Below are positions 8,901 through 16,184 of a DNA stretch of 64,000 nucleotides, in pieces; the first letter of the stretch is position 1, and each line of letters starts with the position of its first letter. Source of the DNA: Streptomyces sp. RerS4 (GTDB lineage Bacteria; Actinomycetota; Actinomycetes; Streptomycetales; Streptomycetaceae); NCBI RefSeq assembly GCF_023515955.1, contig NZ_CP097322.1, forward strand, positions 744,001 through 808,000, read 5' to 3'. The translations under genes and the position numbers were made by a program. Below the pieces are notes generated by a model. That model made no database searches, had not been told where the DNA came from, and saw nothing but the letters and a program-made list of their open reading frames with translations.

Positions 8901-9156
8901 GACGACCCCGCTCGTCGCGACGAAGGACGTGGCAGCGATCGCCGTCCCGGGCCAGCGGCTGCGCATCACCCTCGGCACCGGCACCGGCACCGGCACCGGC
9001 GGCAAGGGGAAGCCCCTGCCGCGCGAGGCCAAGGCCGGGACCGAGGTGGGCGTGCTGACCGTGGGCGACGGGGCCGGCGCCAAGAGCGTGCCGATCGCCG
9101 TGGGCGCGGAGCTCACCGAGCCGTCGTTCGGGGCGAGGCTCACCCGCCTCTCCTGA
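5937..9156 (+). CDS. D-alanyl-D-alanine carboxypeptidase (peptidase S11) with ~600-aa disordered N-terminus; frame broken twice
   Basis: The catalytic part (about 7860-9156) is intact. A membrane anchor KVGTSVVLLLAATAAGVQFL is followed by the S11 motifs: SVAK (Ser codon 8131), SANN (8326) and KTGSS (8644). It trims the terminal D-Ala of peptidoglycan stem peptides outside the membrane. Before the anchor lies a long Ala/Glu/Asp/Pro/Gly-rich cytoplasmic region from ATG 5937, containing an in-frame 95-aa-spaced repeat. The N-terminal part reads in one frame up to about 7627, a second frame to about 7710, and a third to the stop at 9156. Both shifts fall in a tandem repeat whose second copy is 103 bp instead of 105, so each is one missing base. 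If the sequence is right, only a start inside the last frame (from about 7459) could make the enzyme. If it is an error, the protein is about 1,070 aa. The upstream ribosome site is weak. Confidence 0.82.
6096..6500 (+). repeat. Near-identical ~120-bp direct repeat, 285 bp apart, inside the carboxypeptidase gene
   Basis: Bases 6096-6215 recur at 6381-6500 with few changes, both in the same reading frame, giving the repeated peptide GGDAGVESGTRAGGQVET. Shorter related units (GGDAETESRPGAGG and GGDTEAESRPGAGG) lie between them. The region is low-complexity and likely to expand or contract by slippage or recombination. Confidence 0.85.
7508..7715 (+). repeat. Tandem 105-bp repeat; second copy is 103 bp
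   Basis: The unit beginning GCCCGCGG starts at 7508, again at 7613, and a third, partial copy starts at 7716. The first interval is 105 bp (35 codons); the second is 103 bp, short by one base near 7627 (GCACCCC against GCGCCCAC) and one near 7710 (CCCGGG against CCCGGGG). These two missing bases cause the two frame changes in the gene. Confidence 0.9.
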
Positions 9157-9228
9157 CCGGCCGGCCGGAACCGATCGCTCCAGGTGAACACAGCGCTACG
9201 GGCTGGTAACTTGCGCGAGTTGATCAAG

Positions 9229-9260
9229 GTCGGGCGGCCCCGGATCCCGGGCCGCCCGAC
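9229..9260 (+). terminator. 12-bp stem-loop between carboxypeptidase and phospholipase D genes
   Basis: Arms GTCGGGCGGCCC (9229-9240) and its complement (9249-9260) enclose an 8-nt loop. It lies 73 nt past the carboxypeptidase stop and 28 nt before the phospholipase start. It may terminate the first gene. If the promoter is the -10-like TAACTT around 9207, it instead forms a leader hairpin of the phospholipase mRNA. Confidence 0.65.
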
Positions 9261-9288
9261 CCGAGCCACCCCCATGCAAGGAACCACA

Positions 9289-10890
9289 TTGGCACGCACC
9301 GTGCGCTCGGCGGCCCTCGCCTTCGCGCTCTCCCTCGCCGCACTGCCCACCTCCCCGGCCTTCGCCGCCGACGGCGCCCCCACCCCGCACCTCGACTCCA
9401 TCGAGCGGACCCTGCGTCAGGTCTCGCCCGGTCTGGAGGGGTCCGTCTGGGAGCGCACGTCGGGCAACCGGCTCGGCGCCTCCACCCCCGGAGGCGCCGA
9501 CTGGCTGCTCCAGACGCCGGGTTGCTGGGGCGACCCGACCTGCGCCGACCGTCCCGGTTCGCGCCGGCTGCTCGACAAGACCCGTGAGGACATCGCGCGG
9601 GCCCGACAGAGCGTGGACATATCCACGCTGGCCCCGTTCCCCAACGGCGGTTTCCAGGACGCGATCGTGGCCGGCCTGAAGGAGGCCGTCCAGAAGGGCA
9701 ACAAGCTCCAGGTCCGCATCCTCGTCGGCGCCGCGCCCATCTACCACGCCAACGTGATCCCGTCGTCCTACCGGGACGAACTGGTCGCCAAGCTGGGCCC
9801 GGCCGCCGCCGACGTCACCCTCAACGTGGCGTCGATGACGACCTCGAAGACCGGCTTCTCCTGGAACCACTCCAAGCTCGTGGTCGTGGACGGCGATTCG
9901 GTCATCACCGGCGGCATCAACAGCTGGAAGGACGACTACCTCGACACCGCCCACCCGGTGAACGACGTCGACCTCGCACTGTCCGGCCCGGCGGCGGGTT
10001 CCGCCGGCCGCTACCTCGACACGCTGTGGGACTGGACCTGCCGCAACAAGAGCAGCTGGTCGAGCGTCTGGTTCGCCGCCACGAACGGAGCCGGCTGCCT
10101 GCCCACACTGCCCCGCCCGGCGGCCCCGGCGGCCCCGGCGGGCGGCGGGAACGTCCCGGCGCTGGCGGTCGGCGGCCTCGGCGTCGGCATCCGGCAGAAC
10201 GACCCGACCTCGGCGTTCCGCCCCACCCTGCCGACGGCGTCCGACACCAAGTGCGGGATCGGCGTACACGACTACACCAACGCCGACCGGGACTACGACA
10301 CCGTCAACCCGGAGGAGAGCGCCCTGCGCGCGCTGGTCTCCAGTGCCACGTCGCACATCGAGATCTCCCAGCAGGACGTGAACGCGACCTGCCCGCCGCT
10401 CCCCCGCTACGACGTCCGGCTCTACGACGCGCTCGCCGCGAAGCTGGTGGCCGGCGTGAAGGTCCGCATCGTCGTCAGCGACCCGGCGAACCGCGGGGCC
10501 ATCGGCAGCGACGGCTACTCCCAGATCAAGTCGCTGTCCGAGGTGAGCGACGCGCTGCGCGGCCGGCTCACGGCCCTGACCGGTGACGAGGGCCGTTCGA
10601 AGGCCGCGATGTGCCAGAACCTCCAGCTGGCCACCTTCCGCGCCTCGGACAAGGCGACGTGGGCCGACGGCAAGCCGTACGCCCAGCACCACAAGCTCGT
10701 CGCCGTGGACGACTCGACCTTCTACATCGGCTCGAAGAACCTCTACCCGTCCTGGCTCCAGGACTTCGGCTACGTGATCGAGAGCCCGGAGGCGGCCGCG
10801 CAGCTGAAGAGCGGCCTGCTCGCGCCGCAGTGGAAGTACTCCCAGGCGACCGCGACGTACGACTGGACGCGCGGCCTCTGCCAGGCCTGA
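9289..10890 (+). CDS. pld: Secreted phospholipase D
   Basis: Hydrolyses phospholipid head groups (EC 3.1.4.4) and, in Streptomyces, also transphosphatidylates. The TTG at 9289 is chosen because AAGGAA (9278-9283) sits 5 nt upstream; a GTG at 9184 and an ATG at 9274 are open in frame but less well placed. The product of 533 aa has a signal peptide ending at AFA-ADG (about residue 27). Both HxKxxxxD motifs of the PLD superfamily are present: His194-Lys196-Asp201 (HSKLVVVD) and His467-Lys469-Asp474 (HHKLVAVD). The stretches [20 protein letters not shown] and [12 protein letters not shown] are hallmarks of Streptomyces PLDs, and the length is normal. Six or more Cys suggest disulfides. It is monocistronic and converges on the next gene. 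Confidence 0.96.
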   Translation: MARTVRSAALAFALSLAALPTSPAFAADGAPTPHLDSIERTLRQVSPGLEGSVWERTSGNRLGASTPGGADWLLQTPGCWGDPTCADRPGSRRLLDKTREDIARARQSVDISTLAPFPNGGFQDAIVAGLKEAVQKGNKLQVRILVGAAPIYHANVIPSSYRDELVAKLGPAAADVTLNVASMTTSKTGFSWNHSKLVVVDGDSVITGGINSWKDDYLDTAHPVNDVDLALSGPAAGSAGRYLDTLWDWTCRNKSSWSSVWFAATNGAGCLPTLPRPAAPAAPAGGGNVPALAVGGLGVGIRQNDPTSAFRPTLPTASDTKCGIGVHDYTNADRDYDTVNPEESALRALVSSATSHIEISQQDVNATCPPLPRYDVRLYDALAAKLVAGVKVRIVVSDPANRGAIGSDGYSQIKSLSEVSDALRGRLTALTGDEGRSKAAMCQNLQLATFRASDKATWADGKPYAQHHKLVAVDDSTFYIGSKNLYPSWLQDFGYVIESPEAAAQLKSGLLAPQWKYSQATATYDWTRGLCQA

Positions 10891-10927
10891 TCCCACGGAG
10901 CCGGGCGGGCGCCCGCGCCCCGCAGGG

Positions 10928-11317
10928 TCAGCGCCTGCGCCGGCCCGGCGCCGTGGTCGCGAGGAGCGCCTCGGAGACCAGGCGGACACCCCGCGAGAGG
11001 CGGCCGAGCTGTTCGAGCTCGACGGCGTACATCCGGATCGCGTTCTCGATGACGGACTCGGCGACGCCCATCGTCGGCAGGTCGGCGCGGCTGGTGTGCA
11101 GGGCCACGCGCACGGCCCGCATCTCGTGCTGGAGCTGGAGCTGCACGTGGCGCACGAGGAGCTCGGGGTGACGGGTGAGCGTCAGGTAGCCGCCGTAGCG
11201 GGCCGGAAGCAGGTCCCGCAGCCAACGGCTCGCGGTGCGTTCCCAGTCGTGCGTGCCGGGGGCCTTGACCTGGAGGGGCCAGTCCGGGCTGCGCGTGAGG
11301 GTGGCCGGCTGAGGCAT
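10928..11317 (-). CDS. Conserved small cytoplasmic protein of unknown function
   Basis: Not recognised. A 129-aa protein starting at ATG 11317 with GGAAG 8 nt upstream; an open frame extends further upstream to 11590 but lacks coding character. It is mostly alpha-helical, with charged heptad-like stretches (RHVQLQLQHEMRAVRVALHTSRA; ESVIENAIRMYAVELEQLGRL), no signal peptide or membrane segment, and a basic tail (APGRRRR). A WERTASRWLRDLLPARYGGY segment is the most distinctive part. The gene is preceded by about 190 nt holding two strong stem-loops, which suggests a structured leader. It may be co-oriented with, but is not close to, the RpiR gene. Confidence 0.75.
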   Translation of the reverse strand: MPQPATLTRSPDWPLQVKAPGTHDWERTASRWLRDLLPARYGGYLTLTRHPELLVRHVQLQLQHEMRAVRVALHTSRADLPTMGVAESVIENAIRMYAVELEQLGRLSRGVRLVSEALLATTAPGRRRR

Positions 11318-11368
11318 TCTCGTCACTTCCGAGGGGTGTCGAACTCTGATCGAGACACTGCGTAGGGG

Positions 11369-11402
11369 GGCGGCCTCGGCCCAGGGGTTGACCGAGGCCG
11401 CC
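11369..11402 (-). other. Stem-loop in the leader of the 129-aa gene
   Basis: An 11-bp perfect stem (GGCGGCCTCGG at 11369-11379 with CCGAGGCCGCC at 11392-11402) and a 12-nt loop, 52 nt upstream of the start codon. It could act as an attenuator or mRNA-stability element. No known riboswitch class is recognised. Confidence 0.6.
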
Positions 11403-11488
11403 AAGGGCGCTGCTACGGGGATCCGAAAGCCCTGACCTGGCACCCGGTCGCGCCGTGAGGAGGAGCGGCGTACCGGTGTGTCTGTTCG

Positions 11489-11513
11489 AGGAGGACGTGG
11501 GGAGCGTCCTCCT
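11489..11513 (-). other. Second stem-loop upstream of the 129-aa gene
   Basis: A 9-bp stem (11489-11497 with 11505-11513; AGGAGGACG and its complement) and a 7-nt loop. The minus-strand side contains an AAGGAGGAC sequence like a ribosome site, which would be hidden in the stem. It lies about 30 nt downstream of a TATATAT stretch that could be a -10 element. Confidence 0.5.
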
Positions 11514-11570
11514 TGGCATCCGTCGGATCCGAGCGCCGCCGCCAGTAAACATATATACCGTTGAGTACGC

Positions 11571-11596
11571 AAGCGTATGAAAAATTTCATACGCTT
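11571..11596. promoter_or_regulatory. 26-bp AT-rich palindrome downstream of rpiR-type gene (candidate operator)
   Basis: Perfect 12-bp arms AAGCGTATGAAA (11571-11582) and TTTCATACGCTT (11585-11596) around AA. Such an AT-rich perfect palindrome is very unusual in DNA of this GC content. Next to it (minus strand) are TATATAT and other AT-rich bases that look like a promoter for the 129-aa gene. It is a candidate binding site for the neighbouring RpiR-family protein. As an alternative it may simply terminate the rpiR transcript, but no U-tract follows. Confidence 0.65.
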
Positions 11597-11641
11597 CGGC
11601 TTCGTGAATATCCGCCCCTCAAGAGGGCCGCGAAGTACGGC

Positions 11642-12559
11642 TCAGAGGAAGAATCCGTGCTGGTCGGCGGCCTGCTCGTACTGTTCGAGCCGGGCCTGCG
11701 TGCGTTCCGGATCGGCGTCCGCCATCGCCTGGAGCAGGGCGGCGGAGAGCATTCCGGGGGCCGCGTAGGAGTCGAAGACCAGCCGCGAACCGGTACCGGC
11801 GGTGAGGGCCACGTCGGCCTCGTCCACCAGGGGGCCGACGGTGGGGTCGGTGATCAGCACGACGCGCAGACCGGTGCTGCGGGCGGCCCGCAACGCGGCG
11901 AGGGTCTCGTTGGCGTGCCGGGGCATGGCGAAGGCCAGCACCCAGGTCCCGCCGGCCGCCCGGGACTGCAACAGGGCGTCGTAGGCGACGCTGCCGCCCC
12001 GGGTCACGAGCCGGACGTCGGGGTGGATGCGCCGGGCCGCGTACGCGAAGTACTCGGCCAGGGAGACCGAGATGCGCAGGCCGAGCACGGTCAGGGGGAC
12101 CGAGCGGGCGAGGTTGCGGCCGATGTCCAGCACCTGGTTGGTGTCCGCCAGGAGCCGGCGGATGTTCTCCAGGTTCTCGATCTCGGCGTCCACGGCGGCC
12201 TGGAGCTCGTTGTGGCGGATCTGTTCCCTGCTGTCCGGGGTGCCGGCGACGGCGCTCAGCGCGATCGGCTGGAGGACGTCACGCAGTGCCGGGTAGCCGC
12301 TGAACCCGAGGGAGGCCGCGAACCGGGTCACCGACGGCTGGCTCACGCCCGCGCGCTCGGCGAGTTCGGTGATCGAGAGGAACGCCGCCTCGGTGAGGTG
12401 GTCGATCAGGTACTGGGCGATCCGCCGCTGGCCCGGGGAGAGGCGGTGGCCGTCGAACAGCGCGAGGAGCCGCTCGGCGGGCGGCCTGACCTGCTCCGGC
12501 GCGGCGCCGCTGGGCGTGATCGCGGCCGCCTGCGCGCGTGCCTGCTGCCCCGATGACAC
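11642..12559 (-). CDS. RpiR/MurR-family transcriptional regulator (HTH plus SIS domain)
   Basis: A 305-aa regulator; GTG 12559 follows AAGGAGG at a 7-nt spacing. Residues about 40-90 form the HTH_6 domain (SPGQRRIAQYLIDHL, FLSITELAERAGVSQPSVTRFAASLGFSGYPAL). Residues about 140-270 form a SIS sugar-isomerase fold (LTVLGLRISVSLAEYFAY, GTWVLAFAMPRHANETLAALRAARSTGLRVVLITD) that in this family binds a phosphosugar or related effector. It ends with ADPERTQARLEQYEQAADQ, a helical tail. No catabolic gene is adjacent, so the regulon cannot be told from context. A 26-bp palindrome 46 bp past its stop is the best candidate site. Confidence 0.93.
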   Translation of the reverse strand: MSSGQQARAQAAAITPSGAAPEQVRPPAERLLALFDGHRLSPGQRRIAQYLIDHLTEAAFLSITELAERAGVSQPSVTRFAASLGFSGYPALRDVLQPIALSAVAGTPDSREQIRHNELQAAVDAEIENLENIRRLLADTNQVLDIGRNLARSVPLTVLGLRISVSLAEYFAYAARRIHPDVRLVTRGGSVAYDALLQSRAAGGTWVLAFAMPRHANETLAALRAARSTGLRVVLITDPTVGPLVDEADVALTAGTGSRLVFDSYAAPGMLSAALLQAMADADPERTQARLEQYEQAADQHGFFL

Positions 12560-12663
12560 CGGAGGGCCTCCTTCTCATGTCACTCGTACTCCAACATAGC
12601 CCACGCTCCGTGGTCGGTGATCGTTCGTCCCGGCCGGGCGACCGGTACGGTCGGGCACCCCGT

Positions 12664-12700
12664 GGGGCCGCCGCGGCGAACGCGGCGACGTGGCGGCCCC
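12664..12700 (-). terminator. Stem-loop terminator of the VWA operon
   Basis: A 9-bp GC stem (GGGGCCGCC at 12664-12672 with its complement at 12692-12700) lies 7 nt beyond the stop of the 12707-13501 gene. It is placed to end the two-gene transcript before the RpiR promoter region. Confidence 0.65.
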
Positions 12701-12706
12701 CGTGGC

Positions 12707-13501
12707 TCAGGCCTGCGACCCGGACCGGGCCGGGCGGCCCCGGCCGCGGGTGAGGGAATGGCCCCAGATGCCCGCGAGGGCCGCCAGCACCCCGCCGGCG
12801 GCGGTCCAGAGCCAGCGGTCGGACCACCGGCCGCCGGACCAGCCGTCCTCGGGCGCGCGCAGGGCCCGCTGGTCCTCGGAGGCGGTCGCGATCCCGGGGA
12901 CCAGCGGCTCGGCCAGGGCGGCGTCCACCGCCAGGGCGCCGCCCGTCTCCTTCACCTCGGCCTCCACGCGCGCGCGGACCGGCTGGCCGAGGTCCTCCTC
13001 GTGCGCCCCGCTGACGGTCAGGCGTACGTAGTAGCTGCCGGGCAGGGGGTCGTTGGCCCAGGCCTCGGCGCCGGAGCGGACCGCGCGCAGGGTGCAGCTG
13101 AGGTCCGCGCCCGGGGCCTCCTTGGACACCGCCACGCTCTGGTTCCCGTAGGTGCAGGCCTGCCGGCGGCGCAGGCCGTCGTACACGTCGACCCGCCAGG
13201 TCTGCGTGGCGTGTCGGGCGGCGGACTCGGGCAGGGTGACCGAGGCCCGTACGGTGACCCGGTCGCCGGTGTCGGCGGGGAACACCCAGTACAGGTAGTC
13301 ACCGGTGGAGGCGGAGGCGGTGGCCTTCTGGCCGGGCCGGAAGGGGGTCGCGCTGCGGAAGCCGGTGCCGGCCTCCGTCGGGCCGGAGCCCTCCCCGCCG
13401 GCGCTCGGCGTAGGACTCGGCGCCGCCGTCGCGGTGGCGGCGGGTCCCAGCAGGGCGCTCGCCGCGAGCAGCGCGGCGGTCAGGGTGCGTACGGTACGCA
13501 T
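12707..13501 (-). CDS. Secreted, C-terminally membrane-anchored protein of unknown function, partner of the VWA protein
   Basis: Not assigned to a named family. A 264-aa protein. Its ATG (13501-13499) overlaps the VWA gene stop by one base (TGATG), so it is translationally coupled. It has a signal peptide (MRTVRTLTAALLAASALLGPAATATA), an extracellular beta-rich domain with Cys residues (QACTYGNQSV, DLSCTLRAV) and a C-terminal segment WLWTAAGGVLAALAGIWGH with an Arg-rich tail. The extracellular part resembles that of its upstream neighbour (both have YWVFPADTGD/HRWYRVDVRPGQ-like strands followed by RASVTLPE/RASVSLGV), which suggests the two derive from one beta-sandwich module. It probably sits next to the VWA protein on the outer membrane face. 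Confidence 0.85.
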   Translation of the reverse strand: MRTVRTLTAALLAASALLGPAATATAAPSPTPSAGGEGSGPTEAGTGFRSATPFRPGQKATASASTGDYLYWVFPADTGDRVTVRASVTLPESAARHATQTWRVDVYDGLRRRQACTYGNQSVAVSKEAPGADLSCTLRAVRSGAEAWANDPLPGSYYVRLTVSGAHEEDLGQPVRARVEAEVKETGGALAVDAALAEPLVPGIATASEDQRALRAPEDGWSGGRWSDRWLWTAAGGVLAALAGIWGHSLTRGRGRPARSGSQA

Positions 13502-14775
13502 CAGTTGGTCCTCCAGACGGAGACGCGCCAGCGCGAGATCCAGCCCCAGACGAGGCCCGCGAGCAGGCCCACGAGGGCGAGGGCGGCGAGCAGCCACCAG
13601 CCGCGGCCGAGCCCGAACGAGGCCAGGTCGGAGCCGGCGTCGGGACCGTCGACCAGGTCGATGGTCAGCTCGACGGGCATGCCGGGCGTGGTCTTGACGG
13701 CCGGGCCGGCGGAGAAGGAGTTGCTGACCTGGAGGCAGACCGTCTCGGGCGCCTCGGCGGCGTCGCCGGCCACCCCGTCGAGTTCGGCCTTCGGGTAGCG
13801 CAGGCCCGTGGACAGGACGTCGGTGCGGCCGTCGCCGGCCTCGGAGCCGCGGACGATCTCCCGGCCGTGGGTGGTCGTGGCGCGCAGCAGGACGCCGTAG
13901 TCGTGGTTGACCGCCCGGTCGACGCCGAGGCTGACCGAGGCGCGCAGTTCCTGCCCTGGGCGGACGTCGACGCGGTACCAGCGGTGCTCGCCGAAGGTCT
14001 CGCGGTCGCTGTAGAGGCCCGCGTTCAGCTTCGGGGCGTTCTCGCAGCTCTTGGCGCCCTCGGTGGCGACGGGGGTGACGACGGGGTCGGCCGCCCGGTC
14101 GACGAGTTGTCTGACCCTGCCGGAGAGTTCGGCGGTGTGCTGCACGGAGGTGTAGGTGCCTCCGGTGGCCTCCGCGATGCAGGTCAGCTGGGCGCGCGTC
14201 TTGGCGTCCGGGACCAGGCCGAGGGTGTCGATGACGAGGTGGATGCCCTTGGCCGCGATCTCGCGGGCGACTTCGCACGGGTCGAGCGGGGCGCAGGTGT
14301 CCTCGCCGTCGGTGATGAGGACGATCCGGCGGGTGGCGTTGCCGCCCTCCAGGTCCTGGGCCGCGCCGAGGAGGGCGGGGCCGATCGGGGTCCAGCCGGT
14401 GGGGGCGAGGGTGGCGACGGCCGTCTTCGCCTCGGTGCGGTTCACGGCCCCTACGGGGTACAGCTGTTGGGTGTCCTTGCAGCCGAGGTTGCGGTCCTCG
14501 CCCGGGTAGGTGGCGCCCAGGGTCCGTATGCCGAGGCGCACTTCGTCGGGGACCGCGTCCAGGACCTCGTTGAAGGCCTGTTTGGCGGCGGCCATCCGGG
14601 ACTGGCCGTCGATGTCGTTGGCGCGCATCGAGCCGCTGACGTCGAGGACGAGTTCGACCTTGGGTGCTTCCTTCGCCGGTCCGTCGGCCGCTGCGGCGCC
14701 CGTGGGGAGGAGCCCCACCGTCAAGGCGACGAGCAGGCCGCAGGCTCCGGCCGCCCATCGTTTTCTTGTGATCAT
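13501..14775 (-). CDS. Membrane-anchored extracellular VWA-domain protein
   Basis: A 424-aa protein from ATG 14775. Signal peptide residues 1-30 (AGACGLLVALTVGLLPTGAAAA). The VWA domain spans about 38-230 with a complete MIDAS: Asp45-x-Ser47-x-Ser49 (VLDVSGSM), Thr in APTGWTPIGPAL and Asp in LITDGEDTCAP, so it should bind a divalent metal and a protein or matrix ligand. An extracellular beta-sandwich follows (HRWYRVDVRPGQELRASVSL), then a transmembrane helix WWLLAALALVGLLAGLVWGWI and a short basic tail WRVSVWRTN. It is first in a two-gene operon with another type-I-like membrane protein. A surface adhesion or assembly role is inferred from the fold. Confidence 0.9.
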   Translation of the reverse strand: MITRKRWAAGACGLLVALTVGLLPTGAAAADGPAKEAPKVELVLDVSGSMRANDIDGQSRMAAAKQAFNEVLDAVPDEVRLGIRTLGATYPGEDRNLGCKDTQQLYPVGAVNRTEAKTAVATLAPTGWTPIGPALLGAAQDLEGGNATRRIVLITDGEDTCAPLDPCEVAREIAAKGIHLVIDTLGLVPDAKTRAQLTCIAEATGGTYTSVQHTAELSGRVRQLVDRAADPVVTPVATEGAKSCENAPKLNAGLYSDRETFGEHRWYRVDVRPGQELRASVSLGVDRAVNHDYGVLLRATTTHGREIVRGSEAGDGRTDVLSTGLRYPKAELDGVAGDAAEAPETVCLQVSNSFSAGPAVKTTPGMPVELTIDLVDGPDAGSDLASFGLGRGWWLLAALALVGLLAGLVWGWISRWRVSVWRTN

Positions 14776-14850
14776 CGCTGGATGGTATGGAGGATCCTCC
14801 GGCAATCCAAAACGGGTCGTCGCGGCTCGCGTTCGCCCCTCACGACCCCT

Positions 14851-14895
14851 GCGGGCGGGTGCGGCGCGCGTGTGCCGCGCGCCGCGTCGCCCGCC
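14851..14895 (-). terminator. Long GC-rich terminator after the P450 gene
   Basis: A 10-bp core stem (GCGGCGCGCG at 14861-14870 with CGCGCGCCGC at 14876-14885) is extended by an outer GC stem on both sides. It starts one base past the P450 stop codon. Confidence 0.8.
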
Positions 14896-14896
14896 G

Positions 14897-16090
14897 TTAC
14901 CAGCGCACCGGGTAGCGGCTGACGCCGCGCATGAGGCTGCCCGACAGCCAGGCGAGGGGGCCGCCGGCCGGGTCGGCCGCGAGGTCGGGGAAACGTTCCA
15001 GCAGGGCGCGGATCGCGATCCTGCCCTCCATCCGGGCCAGCGGGGCGCCGATGCAGAAGTGCAGGCCGTGGCCGAAGGCGAGGTGGCCCTGCGGGGCGCG
15101 CCGGATGTCGAACACGTCGGGCTCGGCGAAGCGGGCGGGGTCCCGGTCGGCGCTCGCCAGCGAGACGAGGACGACGACACCGGCCGGGATGACGACGCCG
15201 CCGAGCTCCACGTCCTCGGCGCTGTAGCGGTAGGTGGTGTTCTGCACGGGGCCGTCGTAGCGGAGCATCTCCTCCACCGCCCCGTCGATAAGCCCGTCGT
15301 AGTCGGCGCGCAGCGCGGCCAGTTGGTCGGGGTGCGCGAGCAGGGCCCGCACTCCGTTGCCGATGAGGTTGACGGTGGTCTCGTGGCCGGCGATCAGCAG
15401 GAGGAAGGCCATGCCGATCAGCTCGTCGGGCGAGAGGGAGTCGCCGTCCTCGTCGCGGGTGCGGATGAGGGCGCTGAGCAGGTCCTCGCCGGGGGCGTGG
15501 GCCTTGGCCTCGATGAGTTCGGCGAGGTACCCGCTCAGGTGGACGTGTGCCTCGCCGAGGGCGGCCTCGGACTGCGGTGCCACGACCTCGTTGGACCAGC
15601 GGCGGAAGTGTTCGCGGTCGAGGTCGGGGACGCCGAGCAGCTCGCAGATCACCGTCATGGGCAGGGGGAAGGCGAAGGACTCGATCAGGTCGGCGGCGCG
15701 TTCGGGGCGGGCCGCCATCGCGTCGAGCAGTTCGTCGGTGATCCGGCGGACGCGCGGACGCAGGGCCTCCACGCGGCGGGCGGTGAACTCGCGGGCCACG
15801 AGGCGGCGCAGTCGGGTGTGGTGGGGCGGGTCGGATTCGAGCATGTTGGCGTTGACGGCGGTCGCCTCGATGCCCGGGTGCATGCCCGACGCCCGCCAGT
15901 CCTTCAGCAACGCGGGGTGCGTCAGGGCCTGGCGGGCCTCGTCGTGGCCGACGACGAGCCAGTACGGCGCGTCGTCGGGGCTGTCGGAGCCGATCCGGTG
16001 GACGGGACCGGCCGCGCGCAGCTTCGCGTAGAAGGGGTACGGGTCGGCGTTGAATTCCTCGGCGTGGGAACTGATGTCGACTACAGGCAT
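14897..16090 (-). CDS. Cytochrome P450 (CYP107-like)
   Basis: A 397-aa soluble bacterial P450. The I-helix oxygen-binding motif is LLIAGHETTVNL, the K-helix ExxR is EMLRY, and the heme-ligand loop is FGHGLHFCIGAPLARMEG with the Cys thiolate; the protein ends in RYPVRW. Its overall pattern resembles the CYP107 family of Streptomyces, which hydroxylate macrolides and other small molecules, but the family number is inference. Start ATG 16090; the ribosome site is weak. No ferredoxin gene or biosynthetic cluster is adjacent, so the substrate is unknown and redox partners must come from elsewhere. It is flanked by the helicase gene (94-bp gap, same strand) and a strong terminator. Confidence 0.92.
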   Translation of the reverse strand: MPVVDISSHAEEFNADPYPFYAKLRAAGPVHRIGSDSPDDAPYWLVVGHDEARQALTHPALLKDWRASGMHPGIEATAVNANMLESDPPHHTRLRRLVAREFTARRVEALRPRVRRITDELLDAMAARPERAADLIESFAFPLPMTVICELLGVPDLDREHFRRWSNEVVAPQSEAALGEAHVHLSGYLAELIEAKAHAPGEDLLSALIRTRDEDGDSLSPDELIGMAFLLLIAGHETTVNLIGNGVRALLAHPDQLAALRADYDGLIDGAVEEMLRYDGPVQNTTYRYSAEDVELGGVVIPAGVVVLVSLASADRDPARFAEPDVFDIRRAPQGHLAFGHGLHFCIGAPLARMEGRIAIRALLERFPDLAADPAGGPLAWLSGSLMRGVSRYPVRW

Positions 16091-16184
16091 CTCTTCACAG
16101 TACGGCGCGCTCCGCGCACGGGGCGCGGACGAAACCGGCCGGCCGGCCGTGCCGTGGCCGGAGTTCGCCCCCTGCGTCAGGGAG

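Noticed and set aside
9184..9288. GTG 9184 or ATG 9274 as phospholipase D start
   Set aside because: They add a non-signal-like extension; AAGGAA is correctly spaced for TTG 9289, which gives a standard signal peptide.
12707..14758. 683-codon minus-strand frame fusing the small membrane protein to upstream sequence
   Set aside because: Upstream of ATG 13501 this frame is the shadow of the VWA gene; the signal peptide begins at that ATG.
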